Assembly (NCBI GenBank): GCA_015065845.1
Contig: SVPQ01000002.1
Location: 1 to 64,000 of the forward strand
Origin: Oscillospiraceae bacterium
Lineage (GTDB): Bacteria; Bacillota; Clostridia; Oscillospirales; Acutalibacteraceae
DNA length: 64,000 bases
Direction of reading: 5' to 3'
The stretch's first letter is position 1, and each line of letters begins with the position of its first letter. Shown here in pieces: positions 41,481-51,584 of this stretch. A model generated the notes under the pieces. It searched no databases. It saw only the letters and a list, made by a program, of their open reading frames with translations, and was not told where the DNA came from. Made by a program: the position numbers and the translations under genes.

Positions 41481-42064
41481 GAACTTCAACTATTAAAAGA
41501 AATACAGCAGAAACCAAAATAGAACTTTCTCTTAATCTTGATGGTAAAGGTGAGAGTAGAATTGATACAGGTTGTGGTTTTTTTGACCATATGCTCACAC
41601 TTTTCAGTAAGCACTCTAAAATTGATTTGGATGTTACTTGTAAAGGCGATATAAATGTTGATTATCACCACACAGTAGAAGACATTGGCATTGTTTTAGG
41701 TAAAACACTTCTTGAAGCATTGGGCGATAAAAAAGGTATAAACCGCTATGCCGATACTATTTTACCAATGGACGAGTCTTTAATACTCACTGCAATTGAT
41801 ATTTCAGGCAGAAGTTATTTAGGATTTGATGTGTTATTCCCATCACAGAAAATCGGTGATTTTGATACAGAATTGGTTGAAGAATTTTTTATGGCACTCG
41901 TAAGAAGTGCGGAGATTACATTACATATTAAAAAGATGGCTGGTGAAAATTCTCACCACATTGCAGAGGGTATTTTCAAATCTTTTGCAAGAAGTTTAAG
42001 AGTTGCGGTAGCACTCGATGAAAATTTTAAAGATCAATTACCATCAACAAAGGGTGTTTTATAA
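41477..42064 (+). CDS. hisB: Imidazoleglycerol-phosphate dehydratase
   Basis: A 195-residue monofunctional HisB (no phosphatase domain). The two Mn-binding repeats are visible: GCGFFDHML near 34-42 with DYHHTVEDIGI near 58-68, and a later GENSHHIAEGIFK. Histidinol phosphatase must therefore be encoded elsewhere, as no such gene lies in this operon. Confidence 0.97.
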   Translation: MRTSTIKRNTAETKIELSLNLDGKGESRIDTGCGFFDHMLTLFSKHSKIDLDVTCKGDINVDYHHTVEDIGIVLGKTLLEALGDKKGINRYADTILPMDESLILTAIDISGRSYLGFDVLFPSQKIGDFDTELVEEFFMALVRSAEITLHIKKMAGENSHHIAEGIFKSFARSLRVAVALDENFKDQLPSTKGVL

Positions 42065-42681
42065 TGATTAGTATTGTTGATTACGGTGTAGGAAACCTCT
42101 TTTCTCTGAGTTCATCACTTAAAAGTATCGGAGCGGATACAATTGTTACAAGTGATAAACAAAAGATTATAGATTCAAATGCAATTATTCTTCCTGGTGT
42201 AGGAGCTTTTTCAGATGCAAAAGAAAAACTCACACAATCAGGGTTATTTGATGTAGTTATAAATGAAGCAAATAAGGGTAAAAAGTTACTCGGTATTTGC
42301 CTTGGTATGCAAATGTTGTTCGAAAAGAGTTTTGAATATGGCGAATTTGACGGTTTAGGACTTATTAAGGGTAACATTGTCCCACTCGAAGGTAAAATCT
42401 CGCCTCAGCTTAAAATTCCTCATATCGGCTGGAATTCGCTTCAATTTAAAAATGGTAAATCTGATTTATTTAAGTATATAAATGACGGTGACTTTGTTTA
42501 CTTTGTTCACTCCTATTTTGCAACGGACTGTGATGAAAATGTAATTGCTACATCTGAATATGGAATAGATGTTACTGCATCTGTACAAAAAGATAATATC
42601 TATGGTTGCCAGTTCCACCCAGAGAAAAGTGGAGATGTTGGTCTTAATATTTTAAAAGCATTTTGTGAAATGGGGGACTAA
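42064..42681 (+). CDS. hisH: Imidazole glycerol phosphate synthase glutaminase subunit
   Basis: A 205-residue class I glutamine amidotransferase. The nucleophilic cysteine lies in LGICLGMQMLFE near 79-90 and the catalytic His/Glu pair in FHPEKSGD near 183-190. PGVGAFSDA is also conserved. Works with HisF, supplying ammonia through the HisF barrel. Confidence 0.97.
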   Translation: MISIVDYGVGNLFSLSSSLKSIGADTIVTSDKQKIIDSNAIILPGVGAFSDAKEKLTQSGLFDVVINEANKGKKLLGICLGMQMLFEKSFEYGEFDGLGLIKGNIVPLEGKISPQLKIPHIGWNSLQFKNGKSDLFKYINDGDFVYFVHSYFATDCDENVIATSEYGIDVTASVQKDNIYGCQFHPEKSGDVGLNILKAFCEMGD

Positions 42682-42684
42682 TTT

Positions 42685-43404
42685 ATGAATATTTTTCCAG
42701 CGATTGACCTTTATGATGGAAAAGCAGTCCGTCTTTTCAAAGGTGACTATAATCAGATGACAGTTTACAATGAAAATCCGCTTGAAGTTGCAAAAGATTT
42801 TGAAAATGCTGGTGCCGAATATATCCATCTTGTAGATTTAGAAGGTGCAAAATTTGGCACTACCCCTAATATTGAAGTAATAAAGAAAATAGTAGATAAT
42901 ACAAATCTTTTTACTGAAATTGGTGGTGGTATTCGTTCAATTGAAACTGTTGACGCGTATTTAAATGCAGGTCTTGACCGTGTAATTATAGGTACTGCGG
43001 CAGTTACTGATGAAGAATTTTTAAAAACTGCTTTAAAGAAATATCCGAAACCTGGACAAATTGCAGTTGGTATTGATTTACTTGACGGGTTTGTTGCAAT
43101 CAAAGGTTGGGTTGAAAAATCACAGTATAAAGCAGAAGAATTCTTTGATAAAATGACTTCTATGGGTGTTACTACTGTTATTTGTACCGATATTTCAAAA
43201 GATGGTGCAATGAAAGGTGTAAACCGCGAACTTTATAAAGAACTTTCAGAAAAATATTCAATAGATATTACTGCTTCTGGTGGTGTTACTGATATTTCTG
43301 ATATTAAAGCACTCAGAAAAATGAATTTGTATGGTGCAATTATCGGCAAAGCATACTACACAGGGGCTATTGACCTTAAAGAAGCAATCGAGGTGGCAAA
43401 ATGA
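42685..43404 (+). CDS. hisA: Phosphoribosyl-ProFAR isomerase
   Basis: A 239-residue beta/alpha barrel. The catalytic aspartate sits near the start ([11 protein letters not shown]8), phosphate-binding GGGIRS near 75-80, and the second aspartate in [12 protein letters not shown] near 170. Homologous to HisF, with which it overlaps by 4 nt. Confidence 0.97.
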   Translation: MNIFPAIDLYDGKAVRLFKGDYNQMTVYNENPLEVAKDFENAGAEYIHLVDLEGAKFGTTPNIEVIKKIVDNTNLFTEIGGGIRSIETVDAYLNAGLDRVIIGTAAVTDEEFLKTALKKYPKPGQIAVGIDLLDGFVAIKGWVEKSQYKAEEFFDKMTSMGVTTVICTDISKDGAMKGVNRELYKELSEKYSIDITASGGVTDISDIKALRKMNLYGAIIGKAYYTGAIDLKEAIEVAK

Positions 43405-44159
43405 TTACAAAAAGAATTATTCCTTGCCTTGATGTAAAAAATGGCAGAGTTGTCAAAGGTGTTCAGTTTGAAGGTCTATCAGATGTTTCTTCACCAGTAG
43501 CACTTGCAGAGTATTATAGTAATGCTGGTGCAGATGAACTTGTTTTTTATGATATAACAGCATCTTTCGAGCAAAGACAACTATTTACTGATATTTTAAC
43601 TGAAGTTGCTTCTAAAATATTTATTCCGCTTACAGTTGGTGGTGGTATAAATACTGTTGATGATTTTGACCGTGTTTTAAAATGTGGTGCAGATAAAGTA
43701 AGCGTAAATTCAGGCGCAATTAAAAATCCTGATTTAATAAAAGAAGCGGCTTTAAAATATGGTGACCAATGTGTTGTTCTTTCTTGCGATATTAAGCGTG
43801 TTGATGGTGAATTCCGTCTTTTTGCAAAAGGTGGTAGAGAAGACACAGGTATAAACGCTATTGAGTGGATAAAAAAAGGTGTTTCTAACGGTGCTGGTGA
43901 AATCGTTGTTAATTCAATAGATACTGACGGTGTTAAAAACGGCTTTGATATTGAGATGCTTAAAGCAGTTTGTGATGTAGTAAATGTACCTGTTATTGCA
44001 TCTGGTGGTGCAGGTTGTAGTGAAGATTTTATTGAATTATTTAACGAAATTCCTACAATTGATGCGGGTCTTGCTGCTTCAATTTTCCATTTTGGTGAAG
44101 TTAAAATAAAAGACTTGAAATTACTCTTAAAAGAGAATAAAATAAATGTCAGATTATAA
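43401..44159 (+). CDS. hisF: Imidazole glycerol phosphate synthase cyclase subunit
   Basis: A 252-residue beta/alpha barrel that closes the imidazole ring and releases AICAR. Catalytic aspartates are in [14 protein letters not shown] (D11) and [11 protein letters not shown] (near 130). Phosphate loops VGGGINT and ASGGAG are present. The gene is followed by a glycosidase gene before hisIE, which interrupts the usual hisF-hisI order. Confidence 0.97.
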   Translation: MITKRIIPCLDVKNGRVVKGVQFEGLSDVSSPVALAEYYSNAGADELVFYDITASFEQRQLFTDILTEVASKIFIPLTVGGGINTVDDFDRVLKCGADKVSVNSGAIKNPDLIKEAALKYGDQCVVLSCDIKRVDGEFRLFAKGGREDTGINAIEWIKKGVSNGAGEIVVNSIDTDGVKNGFDIEMLKAVCDVVNVPVIASGGAGCSEDFIELFNEIPTIDAGLAASIFHFGEVKIKDLKLLLKENKINVRL

Positions 44160-44174
44160 TTTGGAGTTAAGTTT

Positions 44175-45710
44175 ATGGGTTTTGACAAAGAAAGTGAAAT
44201 GACGATATTAGATGAATTTATTCCTGTTATTGAGAATACATTTATCGACCAACCAATGAGTAAAGAAGATTTACCAACATTTTCAGAATCAAAAGACAAG
44301 TTACCTAAACCAATCTGGGATAATCACAAAGATTACATTGATTGTTATTGGCGTGCGTGGGAACTTGCTTTTAATAATTTAAGAAAACCACACGAAAATA
44401 CTGGTTTTGTTTCAAATTTTATTGATACTGCATTTGATGGTTGTACTTTTATGTGGGACTCTGTGTTTATGTTAATGTTCGGTAAATATGCCGACAGAAT
44501 TTTTAAATTTCAGGGTACACTTGATAATTTTTATTCACATCAACATGATGATGGTTTTATTTGCCGCCAGATTGATGCAGTAACTGGTAAAGATATGTTT
44601 ACCCGTTGGGACCCATCTGCAACAGGTCCTGAAATTATGGCTTGGTGTGAATGGGAATACTTTTTGAATTTCGGTGACTTAGATAGATTAAAAAGAGTTT
44701 TTCCAGTTCTTCTTTCTTATCACAGATTTTTAAAACAAACTCATACCTGGCCTGATGGTACATATTTCTCAAGTGGCTGGGGTTGTGGTATGGATAATTT
44801 ACCACGCCAACAAAAAGGGTATTCAGAACCTTTTAGTCATGGTCATATGATTTGGGTTGACGCTTGCGCTCAGGCACTTTATGACTGTCGCGTTTTAATT
44901 AATATGGCAGAAGTTTTAAATAAAAATGAATATATTAAAGAACTTGATGATGAAGCAAAACTTCTCTTTAATGTTATAAACGAAAAACTCTGGGATGAAA
45001 AAACTTCGTTTTATTATGACCTTTGGAAAAATGGTGAGTTTAATTATGTTCATCATGCAGGTGCTTTTTGGAACCTTCTTGCCGAAACTGTACCTGAGGA
45101 CAGAGTTGAAAGATTTACCACTGCTTTAAATGATGAAAATCTCTTTAAAACACCAAACAGAGTCCCTTGTCTTTCAAAAGATAATTCTGAATATGAGAGC
45201 ACTGGTGGTTATTGGTGCGGTGGTGTATGGGCACCAACTAACTATATGATTTTAAAAGGCTTGGACAAATATAAAAAATATGCTCTTTCCCACGAAATTG
45301 CAATGGAGCATCTTTATGCTGTTGTCGAAGTTTTTAAAGATACAAACACTGTGTTTGAAAACTATGCACCTGAGTTTGTAAACAGCGGCAGACCATCACA
45401 AGGTAAACCTGCTATGAAAGATTTTGTCGGCTGGACTGGTATCTCGCCAATTTCAATTCTTTTTGAATTTGTTTTTGGTATTAAACCAGATGCAGGAAAT
45501 AACAAAATTATTTGGGATGTTACACTCTTGGAAAAACACGGAATAGAGCAGTATCCTTTTAAAACTGATGGTGAATTAACGCTTATCTGTAAAGAAAGAA
45601 AATCTCAGGATGAAAAACCTGAAATTACTTTTAAATCAAATATATCACTAGAATTAGAAATAATCTGGGGTAGCGAAAATAATAAACAATCATTTATTTT
45701 AAATTCTTAA
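44175..45710 (+). CDS. Trehalase/GH63-like glycoside hydrolase
   Basis: A 511-residue soluble protein with no signal peptide. The sequence is aromatic-rich with (alpha/alpha)6-barrel character: [12 protein letters not shown] near 95-106, [20 protein letters not shown] near 145-164, [19 protein letters not shown] near 341-359, and [15 protein letters not shown] near 414-428. The pattern fits the trehalase/GH63/MGH1-type glucosidase group, cytoplasmic here. GGAG precedes its ATG and it sits between hisF and hisIE in the same orientation with short gaps, so it must be co-transcribed with them. Its substrate and its reason for being in a his operon are unknown. Confidence 0.8.
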   Translation: MGFDKESEMTILDEFIPVIENTFIDQPMSKEDLPTFSESKDKLPKPIWDNHKDYIDCYWRAWELAFNNLRKPHENTGFVSNFIDTAFDGCTFMWDSVFMLMFGKYADRIFKFQGTLDNFYSHQHDDGFICRQIDAVTGKDMFTRWDPSATGPEIMAWCEWEYFLNFGDLDRLKRVFPVLLSYHRFLKQTHTWPDGTYFSSGWGCGMDNLPRQQKGYSEPFSHGHMIWVDACAQALYDCRVLINMAEVLNKNEYIKELDDEAKLLFNVINEKLWDEKTSFYYDLWKNGEFNYVHHAGAFWNLLAETVPEDRVERFTTALNDENLFKTPNRVPCLSKDNSEYESTGGYWCGGVWAPTNYMILKGLDKYKKYALSHEIAMEHLYAVVEVFKDTNTVFENYAPEFVNSGRPSQGKPAMKDFVGWTGISPISILFEFVFGIKPDAGNNKIIWDVTLLEKHGIEQYPFKTDGELTLICKERKSQDEKPEITFKSNISLELEIIWGSENNKQSFILNS

Positions 45711-45720
45711 GGAGAAAGTT

Positions 45721-46374
45721 ATGTTAAATATTGAAGAACTTAAATTTGATGAAAAAGGACTTATTCCTGCAATAGTTGTAGATTATGCAACAAAGAAAGT
45801 TTTAACTCTTGCTTATATGAATAAAGAAAGCCTTAAAATTTCTTTAGAAAAAGGACTCACTTGTTTTTACAGTCGTTCAAGACAAGAACTGTGGCTCAAG
45901 GGTGAAACAAGTGGTAACTATCAACACATTGTAAGCATTACTGCAGATTGCGACAAAGATGCTTTAACAGTAGTTGTGAAAAAAGATGGTCCAGCGTGTC
46001 ATACTGGTACAGATTCTTGTTTTAATGATTTGGTTTATGAAAATGAAGAGTTAAACAACGAATTTTCTATGGAAAATCTTATGAAAATGCTCGTTGGCAG
46101 AAAAATTGAGAAAAAAGAAGGCTCTTACACAACTTATCTTTTTGAAAAGGGTATTGATAAAATTCTCAAAAAGGTTGGTGAAGAGTCAACAGAAGTTATT
46201 ATTGCCGGTAAAGCTAATGACAAAAAAGAAACAATATACGAGATTGCAGACTTGACATATCATATAATGGTGCTTATGATAGAGATGGGCATTTCTCTTG
46301 AAGAAGTTACAGAAGAACTTGCTTCTCGTCATGTAATTGACCATAAAGTAAAACAAGAGAAAATGACTAATTGA
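45721..46374 (+). CDS. hisI: Bifunctional PRA-CH / PRA-PH HisIE
   Basis: A 217-residue fusion. The N-terminal HisI cyclohydrolase domain (about 1-110) has the zinc-binding CDKDALTV and [12 protein letters not shown] cysteines. The C-terminal HisE pyrophosphatase domain (about 115-215) is an all-alpha MazG-like unit with the [10 protein letters not shown] motif. Catalyses the second and third steps of histidine synthesis. AAGGAG precedes the start. Confidence 0.96.
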   Translation: MLNIEELKFDEKGLIPAIVVDYATKKVLTLAYMNKESLKISLEKGLTCFYSRSRQELWLKGETSGNYQHIVSITADCDKDALTVVVKKDGPACHTGTDSCFNDLVYENEELNNEFSMENLMKMLVGRKIEKKEGSYTTYLFEKGIDKILKKVGEESTEVIIAGKANDKKETIYEIADLTYHIMVLMIEMGISLEEVTEELASRHVIDHKVKQEKMTN

Positions 46375-46390
46375 TTTTGGAGTTAGTTTT

Positions 46391-47173
46391 ATGACAGAGA
46401 TTTCTACAAACACTTATACAGCAGATTATATTCTCGCCAAAGCCCTTGATATTGGCGAGAATATACTGCGTTGTGGTGGAGAGCCTTATAGAATTGAAGA
46501 TACAGTTAATCGTATTTGTGTGGCTTATGGTGCAGAATTTGCAGATATATTTGCGTTACCATCTTTGATTATTGCAAATATAAGAATGAAAGATGGTACA
46601 CACTCTTCACAGGTGCGCAGAGTTTATCAGAATAGTAATAATATGTATCTTTTAGAAAAAATGAATAATCTCTCACGAGACGTCTGTTCAAAAAAAGTTG
46701 CATTACAGGATGTTGAAACAGAAATAGATAATGCAAAAAAGGGGAAACCGTTCCCTAATATTCTTTGTTATATTGGTGGAATATTAGGTGCTGGTGGTTT
46801 TGCAGTATTTTTTGGTGGTAACCTATACGATGCACTTGTTGCAGCCATCGCAGGCATTGTAGTTACTTTCTTTAATTTGCACAAAACCGCATTTGTTAAT
46901 CAGATGATTCATTCTGTTATTTCATCTTTTGTAGGTGCTGTTGTTTCACTTGCACTTGTTTATTTTGGTGTAGGGCAGAATACCGATATGATTCTTATTG
47001 GTGTTATTATGCTTCTTATACCTGGCCTTGCTTTTGGTAACGCAGTTCGTGACCTGCTCTTTGGTGATACTGTTTCTGGCATTATTCAACTAGTTCAGGC
47101 AGTTTTAATTGCGGTTATGGTAGCCTTCGGATTTACTGTTGCTATGATGATATTCGGAGGTGTGTTTAATTGA
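46391..47173 (+). CDS. ThrE-family exporter, N-terminal half (DUF1212)
   Basis: A 260-residue protein: a soluble N-terminal domain (about 1-115) with LDIGENILRCGGEPYRIED and VYQNSNN motifs, then about five membrane helices. This is the ThrE/PF06738 half of threonine/serine exporters. It lies 16 nt after hisIE and overlaps the second half by 4 nt (TTGA). Probably exports an amino acid or related small molecule; association with histidine synthesis is positional only. Confidence 0.85.
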   Translation: MTEISTNTYTADYILAKALDIGENILRCGGEPYRIEDTVNRICVAYGAEFADIFALPSLIIANIRMKDGTHSSQVRRVYQNSNNMYLLEKMNNLSRDVCSKKVALQDVETEIDNAKKGKPFPNILCYIGGILGAGGFAVFFGGNLYDALVAAIAGIVVTFFNLHKTAFVNQMIHSVISSFVGAVVSLALVYFGVGQNTDMILIGVIMLLIPGLAFGNAVRDLLFGDTVSGIIQLVQAVLIAVMVAFGFTVAMMIFGGVFN

Positions 47174-47637
47174 GTACGGATATTATTATAAAAATTATTG
47201 CTGGTGTTATAAGTACAATAGGTTTTGCAATAATTTTCAGATTGCGTGTTAAACACATTCCGTTGGCAGCACTTGATGGGCTTGTTGCTTGCGTTGTTTA
47301 CTTTGTTTGTCTCGAGTTTATAAGTGATGACTTGTTTATAGCAAATATGTTAGCGTCATTTGCTACTGCATGTTTTGCAGAAGTTTGTGCAAGGGTAGGT
47401 AAAGCACCATCAACAATATTCCTGTTACCGGGTTGTATTGCGTTAGTTCCTGGTGGTACACTTTATCAGGCTATGAGAAGCCTTCTTATTAAAGATTACG
47501 ATGAGTTCGGAGCTCAACTCCTTATAACAGGTAAAGTCGCAATTGCAATCGGTGGCGGTATTATTGCTGTTTCGATTATAAGATTTTTCCTGAATAAATT
47601 AAAAACAAATAAAGATAATAAAAAAGAACCTGCTTGA
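47170..47637 (+). CDS. ThrE-family exporter, C-terminal half (DUF3815)
   Basis: A 155-residue membrane protein with about four to five helices and the conserved LPGCIALVPGGTLYQAM segment near 97-113. It is the ThrE_2 partner of the preceding gene; in Corynebacterium both halves are one protein. The start is TTG, overlapping the previous stop. Its stop codon lies inside the stem-loop of the terminator. Confidence 0.85.
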   Translation: MSTDIIIKIIAGVISTIGFAIIFRLRVKHIPLAALDGLVACVVYFVCLEFISDDLFIANMLASFATACFAEVCARVGKAPSTIFLLPGCIALVPGGTLYQAMRSLLIKDYDEFGAQLLITGKVAIAIGGGIIAVSIIRFFLNKLKTNKDNKKEPA

Positions 47638-47650
47638 CAGGTTCTTTTTT
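47621..47650 (+). terminator. Terminator of the his/ThrE operon, overlapping its stop
   Basis: AAAAAGAACCTG (47621-47632) pairs with CAGGTTCTTTTT (47638-47649), with a five-base loop. The ThrE_2 stop codon (47635-47637) lies in the loop. A-rich and T-rich flanks let it also end the convergent alcohol dehydrogenase transcript. Confidence 0.93.
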
Positions 47651-47659
47651 ATTGTACAA

Positions 47660-48865
47660 TTATTTCTGTAATGATTTAATAATTTTTTTACATTCCTCAA
47701 GATTCATAATCTTTGGAACAGGGTAGAGTGGATTGCCTTCTTTTAAGGCTCTTGTTGCTATTAACTCAATATCTTCGTCTTTAATGCCATCGAATTTATC
47801 AGGAATATTCATTTTTTTGTTAAGTTCTTTAATTGCATAAATAAATTTTTCTGCTTTTTCTTTTTCGGTCGTGAGTCCATCTGTAATACCTGCAACATCA
47901 GCAAGAATTGCAAGTCTATGGTGAGCAGATTCGCCGAAGAACTCGAGTATGTAAGGAAGAATAACTGCGTTAGCAAGTCCGTGTGGAATACCATACATAC
48001 CACCTAAATTGTGAGCAATTGCGTGAACATAACCAACATAAGCTCTTGTGAATGCAACACCTGCATAGAATGAAGCAACAAGCATGTTTTCTCTTGCTTC
48101 AATGTTTTTGCCGTCTTCATACACTTTTTCAATGTTCTGGAATATAAGTTTTGTAGCTTTTAAGGCAGCATCTTCAGTAGATTTTACATTACTTCTGCCT
48201 ATGAATGCCTCAACAGCGTGTGTAAGTGCGTCCATACCTGTTGTTGAAGTGATATGTGGTGGAAGTCCTACCGTGAGTTCAGGGTCAAGAACTGCAAATT
48301 TTGGACGGAGAACAGGGTCATTAATTGCATTCTTTTCGTGTGTGTCTGGGTTAGAAATAACTGCCGCAAGGGTAGTTTCTGAACCTGTACCAGCAGTTGT
48401 AGGAACTGCAAATATAAGCGGGGTTTTCTTTAAAACTTTTAATTGACCACGCATTGATGGAATAGATTTATTTGGTCTTGCAACTTTTGCTGCAGTAACT
48501 TTTGCGCAATCCATTGGTGAACCACCGCCGAAAGCAATAAAAGCTTCACAACCATTATCGTGGTAGAGTTTTAAAGCGTCTTCCACATTATAAATAGTTG
48601 GGTTTGGTTGAACCCCATCAAATACTGTGTATTTTATACCTTCGCTTTCTAATCCCTCAAATAAAGAGTCGAGAAGGTGAAGTCCCATAAGACCTTTATC
48701 GGTTACAACAAGTACATTGTTTACACCTTGCTTTTTAACTAAAGCAGGGAGTTTTTTTATTGCTCCTGCTCCTTGTAAAAGTTCTGGTGGTGTCCAGTCA
48801 AGTGCACCCATAGCAACTTTGTAAACACTTTGGTAAACTCTGTAAAAACTATGTGTTAAATTCAT
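47660..48865 (-). CDS. Iron-containing alcohol dehydrogenase
   Basis: A 401-residue group III alcohol dehydrogenase. NAD(P)-binding GGGSPMD near 97-103, PTTAGTGSE, and metal-binding histidines in DALTHAVEAF and HAIAHNLGGMYGIPHG. It reduces aldehydes during fermentation; the substrate is uncertain. I chose the ATG at 48865 (AAAGGA upstream) over a TTG at 48874. Last gene of a minus-strand series after tyrS, and a natural candidate for Rex control, though no Rex box is seen close by. Confidence 0.92.
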   Translation of the reverse strand: MNLTHSFYRVYQSVYKVAMGALDWTPPELLQGAGAIKKLPALVKKQGVNNVLVVTDKGLMGLHLLDSLFEGLESEGIKYTVFDGVQPNPTIYNVEDALKLYHDNGCEAFIAFGGGSPMDCAKVTAAKVARPNKSIPSMRGQLKVLKKTPLIFAVPTTAGTGSETTLAAVISNPDTHEKNAINDPVLRPKFAVLDPELTVGLPPHITSTTGMDALTHAVEAFIGRSNVKSTEDAALKATKLIFQNIEKVYEDGKNIEARENMLVASFYAGVAFTRAYVGYVHAIAHNLGGMYGIPHGLANAVILPYILEFFGESAHHRLAILADVAGITDGLTTEKEKAEKFIYAIKELNKKMNIPDKFDGIKDEDIELIATRALKEGNPLYPVPKIMNLEECKKIIKSLQK

Positions 48866-48885
48866 TACTATCAATCCTTTTTACT

Positions 48886-49722
48886 TTATTTTTTACCTTC
48901 AATAAGGTGAATTAAATTGTTTAGTAAGTTATCTATATTATCAATTCTCTTTCTGAGTCTTTTAAATATAAAAGGAAAAGCTGTAGAAAGTCTTGTAAGC
49001 ATTTTTATATGCTTCTTTTTCTTTATATCAAATAACTTGTCTTTTCTTAATTTGAATTCATTAAGTTTAATGGCAAACTCCGCTCGTTTGTCATCAGAAA
49101 ATCCTTCAATACTTTCACCAGTAGAACTAATAACTATATTTGTAAATTCAACAACATCGTCAGAGAGTTCTTTGAATTTTACAAAATATTCTCTTATACC
49201 TAAGGCATTAATAACTGTGTTGAGTACATCAATAACAAAAACAGTGGTTATTATATAAACAAGCGTTTTTCTTGATTCAGGATTAACCTGACTTACAAAA
49301 TATACATCAACTAAAGGATGAAGTACATAAAGGAAAAGACAAGAACAAGTACCCCAGTAAAGAGTGTGTGTAAGACAAATTCTACCATGTAAATTAAAAG
49401 GCTGTGTTGAATAGTCCCACCAACGAGCATTAAATGCTTTTTCCATAACAAAGCTTGTGAAATATTCCACTAAATCACAAACAACCATACCAACTGTGAA
49501 AATAAGTAATTCGTTTATATAGTCATTACTTGTCATTGACCTGAATGGTAAAAGACAAATTAAAATTGTTAAAGCACCAACACCGTAAATCGGACAGAAC
49601 GGACCGCGTAGAAAACCACGGTTAATCCACTTTTTAGGTCTTAATGAACAATAGCACGATTCAAAAAACCAACCTACAAAACTGTAAAGGTAGAAATATA
49701 TAAAATAGTCGTAAATTGTCAT
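48886..49722 (-). CDS. CmpB-like membrane protein (putative ABC transporter type IV)
   Basis: A 278-residue membrane protein of the ABC_trans_CmpB family (PF06541-type): an N-terminal FYLYSFVGWFFESCY helix, the GFLRGPFCPIYGVGAL motif near 36-51, and WWDYSTQPFNLHGRICL near 101-117. It has about five helices and a basic cytoplasmic C-terminal coiled region. It overlaps the HD-protein gene by 4 nt, and such pairs recur in Clostridia. The name is historical; the transport role is unproven. Confidence 0.82.
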   Translation of the reverse strand: MTIYDYFIYFYLYSFVGWFFESCYCSLRPKKWINRGFLRGPFCPIYGVGALTILICLLPFRSMTSNDYINELLIFTVGMVVCDLVEYFTSFVMEKAFNARWWDYSTQPFNLHGRICLTHTLYWGTCSCLFLYVLHPLVDVYFVSQVNPESRKTLVYIITTVFVIDVLNTVINALGIREYFVKFKELSDDVVEFTNIVISSTGESIEGFSDDKRAEFAIKLNEFKLRKDKLFDIKKKKHIKMLTRLSTAFPFIFKRLRKRIDNIDNLLNNLIHLIEGKK

Positions 49723-50252
49723 TTTTCTAACCCCAGTAAGTTATCTAACTTTTTTCTGTAATTCTTATTCATTGAATAAGCTGATTCTATCATTGCACAA
49801 TATTTATCCATCATAGTAACAACAAACGATTCAGGATATTTAGGGGGAATTACAGTAAGTGGCCACATATGACGCTTAATAATATCCTGTTCTTTTTTTG
49901 TTAAAGTACCGCACAAATAAAAGGCATTTTTAAGAGCGAATTTAGGATGTCTTAAACCATGAAGTTTATGACTCAAATCATCTTCATGCCAGTCATAGTA
50001 AAATAAATCGTGCATTGTAGCAGCTCTTGCAGTATCTTTGTAATTAAGACCCAGTTTTCTGGAAACTAAAAAACTTAAAAATGCAACACTTCTTATATGT
50101 TGTAAGCGATTAATATTAAAATGCTGGACAAATCCTTCTAACTTCTGTATTTGCGGAGAGTTATAAATATCACCGGCAACTTCTAAATAATCATTCCATT
50201 CTTTTGTATCCATTTTATAGGATGATACATAAGCATTAAATAATTTACCCAT
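49719..50252 (-). CDS. HD-domain hydrolase
   Basis: A 177-residue HD-superfamily protein. Metal-binding residues: HIRSVAF (first His near 52), MHDLFYYD (HD pair near 80-81) and a downstream HLRHP-like helix containing HGLRHP, then DKYC for the last Asp. Likely a phosphohydrolase of a nucleotide or related compound. Its stop overlaps the next gene, so the two products are probably made in similar amounts. Five nt after tyrS. Confidence 0.82.
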   Translation of the reverse strand: MGKLFNAYVSSYKMDTKEWNDYLEVAGDIYNSPQIQKLEGFVQHFNINRLQHIRSVAFLSFLVSRKLGLNYKDTARAATMHDLFYYDWHEDDLSHKLHGLRHPKFALKNAFYLCGTLTKKEQDIIKRHMWPLTVIPPKYPESFVVTMMDKYCAMIESAYSMNKNYRKKLDNLLGLEK

Positions 50253-50257
50253 TTTTT

Positions 50258-51481
50258 TTATTTAATAATCTTGTGGAATACTTTTTTACCTTTTTTAATA
50301 ATTACATAACCTTTTTCGAAATCTGAAACAGGAATAATGTAAGACACAGCGGTAACTTTTTCATTATCTACACTAACGCCACCTTGTTCGATAAGGCGTC
50401 TTGCTTCACCGCGTGAAGCAACGAGATTTGCTTTAATAAGTGCATCAATAATATTTATACCTTCGTCAGAGAAATCTTCTGCAGAAAGGTTAGTGGAAGG
50501 CATATTATCTGAGTTACCACCAGCACCGAAAACAGATTTTGCAGCGCTTTGTGCTTTCTCAGCTTCTTCTTTACCATGAACGAGTGCAGTGAGTTCATAA
50601 GCTAAAATTTCTTTTGCTTTATTGAGTTCGCTACCTTCCCATGAATCCATTTTATCAATTTCTTCTAATGGTAAGAATGTGAGCATTCTTATACATTTTA
50701 AAACATCACTGTCAGCAACATTACGCCAGTATTGATAGAAATCGTAAGGTGAAGTTTTGTTTGCATCAAGCCATACTGCGTTACCTGCAGTTTTACCCAT
50801 TTTATTACCTTGTGAGTCAGTAAGAAGGGTAATTGTCATAGCGTGAGCGTCTTTACCTAATTTCTTTCTTATAAGTTCAGTACCACCAAGCATATTGCTC
50901 CATTGGTCGTCACCGCCGAATTGCATATTGCAACCATAGTTTTTGTAGAGATAGTAGAAGTCATAGCTTTGCATAATCATATAGTTAAATTCAAGGAAGC
51001 TAAGACCTTTTTCCATTCTTTGCTTGTAACACTCAGCTCTTAACATATTGTTAACTGAGAAACAAGCACCTACTTCTCTTAAAAGTTCAACATAATTAAG
51101 ATTCAAGAGCCATTCAGCGTTATTTACCATTTGTGCTTTGCCTTCGCCGAATTCAATGAATCTTTCCATCTGGCGTTTGAAACAATCTGCATTGTGTTGA
51201 ATATCTTCTTTTGTGAGCATTTTTCTCATATCAGTTCTGCCAGAAGGGTCACCTATCATAGTAGTACCGCCACCAATAAGAGCAATTGGTTGGTTACCAG
51301 CCATCTGAAGTCTTTTCATTAATGTAAGAGCCATAAAGTGACCAGCAGTTAAACTATCAGCAGTACAGTCAAAGCCAATGTAAAACTTTGCTTTACCAGC
51401 GTTAACCATTTCTCTGATTTCTTCTTCATTTGTTACCTGAGCAATAAGCCCACGAGCAACTAATTCTTCGTAAATTCCCAT
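50258..51481 (-). CDS. tyrS: Tyrosyl-tRNA synthetase
   Basis: A 407-residue class I synthetase of the TyrRS I group. The HIGH-equivalent TAGHFMAL is near 46-53, DQWSNML near 195, and the KMSKS-equivalent KMGKTAGN near 228-235. A C-terminal S4-like RNA-binding domain (about 340-405) has ASRGEARRLIEQGGV. The gene has its own consensus promoter with a leader of only about 30 nt, so no T-box can be present. Confidence 0.97.
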   Translation of the reverse strand: MGIYEELVARGLIAQVTNEEEIREMVNAGKAKFYIGFDCTADSLTAGHFMALTLMKRLQMAGNQPIALIGGGTTMIGDPSGRTDMRKMLTKEDIQHNADCFKRQMERFIEFGEGKAQMVNNAEWLLNLNYVELLREVGACFSVNNMLRAECYKQRMEKGLSFLEFNYMIMQSYDFYYLYKNYGCNMQFGGDDQWSNMLGGTELIRKKLGKDAHAMTITLLTDSQGNKMGKTAGNAVWLDANKTSPYDFYQYWRNVADSDVLKCIRMLTFLPLEEIDKMDSWEGSELNKAKEILAYELTALVHGKEEAEKAQSAAKSVFGAGGNSDNMPSTNLSAEDFSDEGINIIDALIKANLVASRGEARRLIEQGGVSVDNEKVTAVSYIIPVSDFEKGYVIIKKGKKVFHKIIK

Positions 51482-51522
51482 TAGAATACCACCTAAAATT
51501 TAATTTATTACATACATATTAA

Positions 51523-51551
51523 ATTATATTATAAATGAAAAGGAATGTCAA
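51523..51551 (-). promoter_or_regulatory. tyrS promoter
   Basis: Minus-strand TTGACA (51551-51546) and TATAAT (51528-51523) with 17-bp spacing. Confidence 0.85.
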
Positions 51552-51584
51552 CATAAAGAATTTACAGAATATTACAAATTTGTA

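Noticed and set aside
43547-44299. 250-codon minus-strand frame across hisF
   Set aside because: Long, but antisense to hisF and the glycosidase start; Ser/Pro/Thr-rich shadow of codon bias.
51482-51545. T-box leader upstream of tyrS
   Set aside because: The consensus promoter leaves a leader of about 30-35 nt, too short for a T-box.
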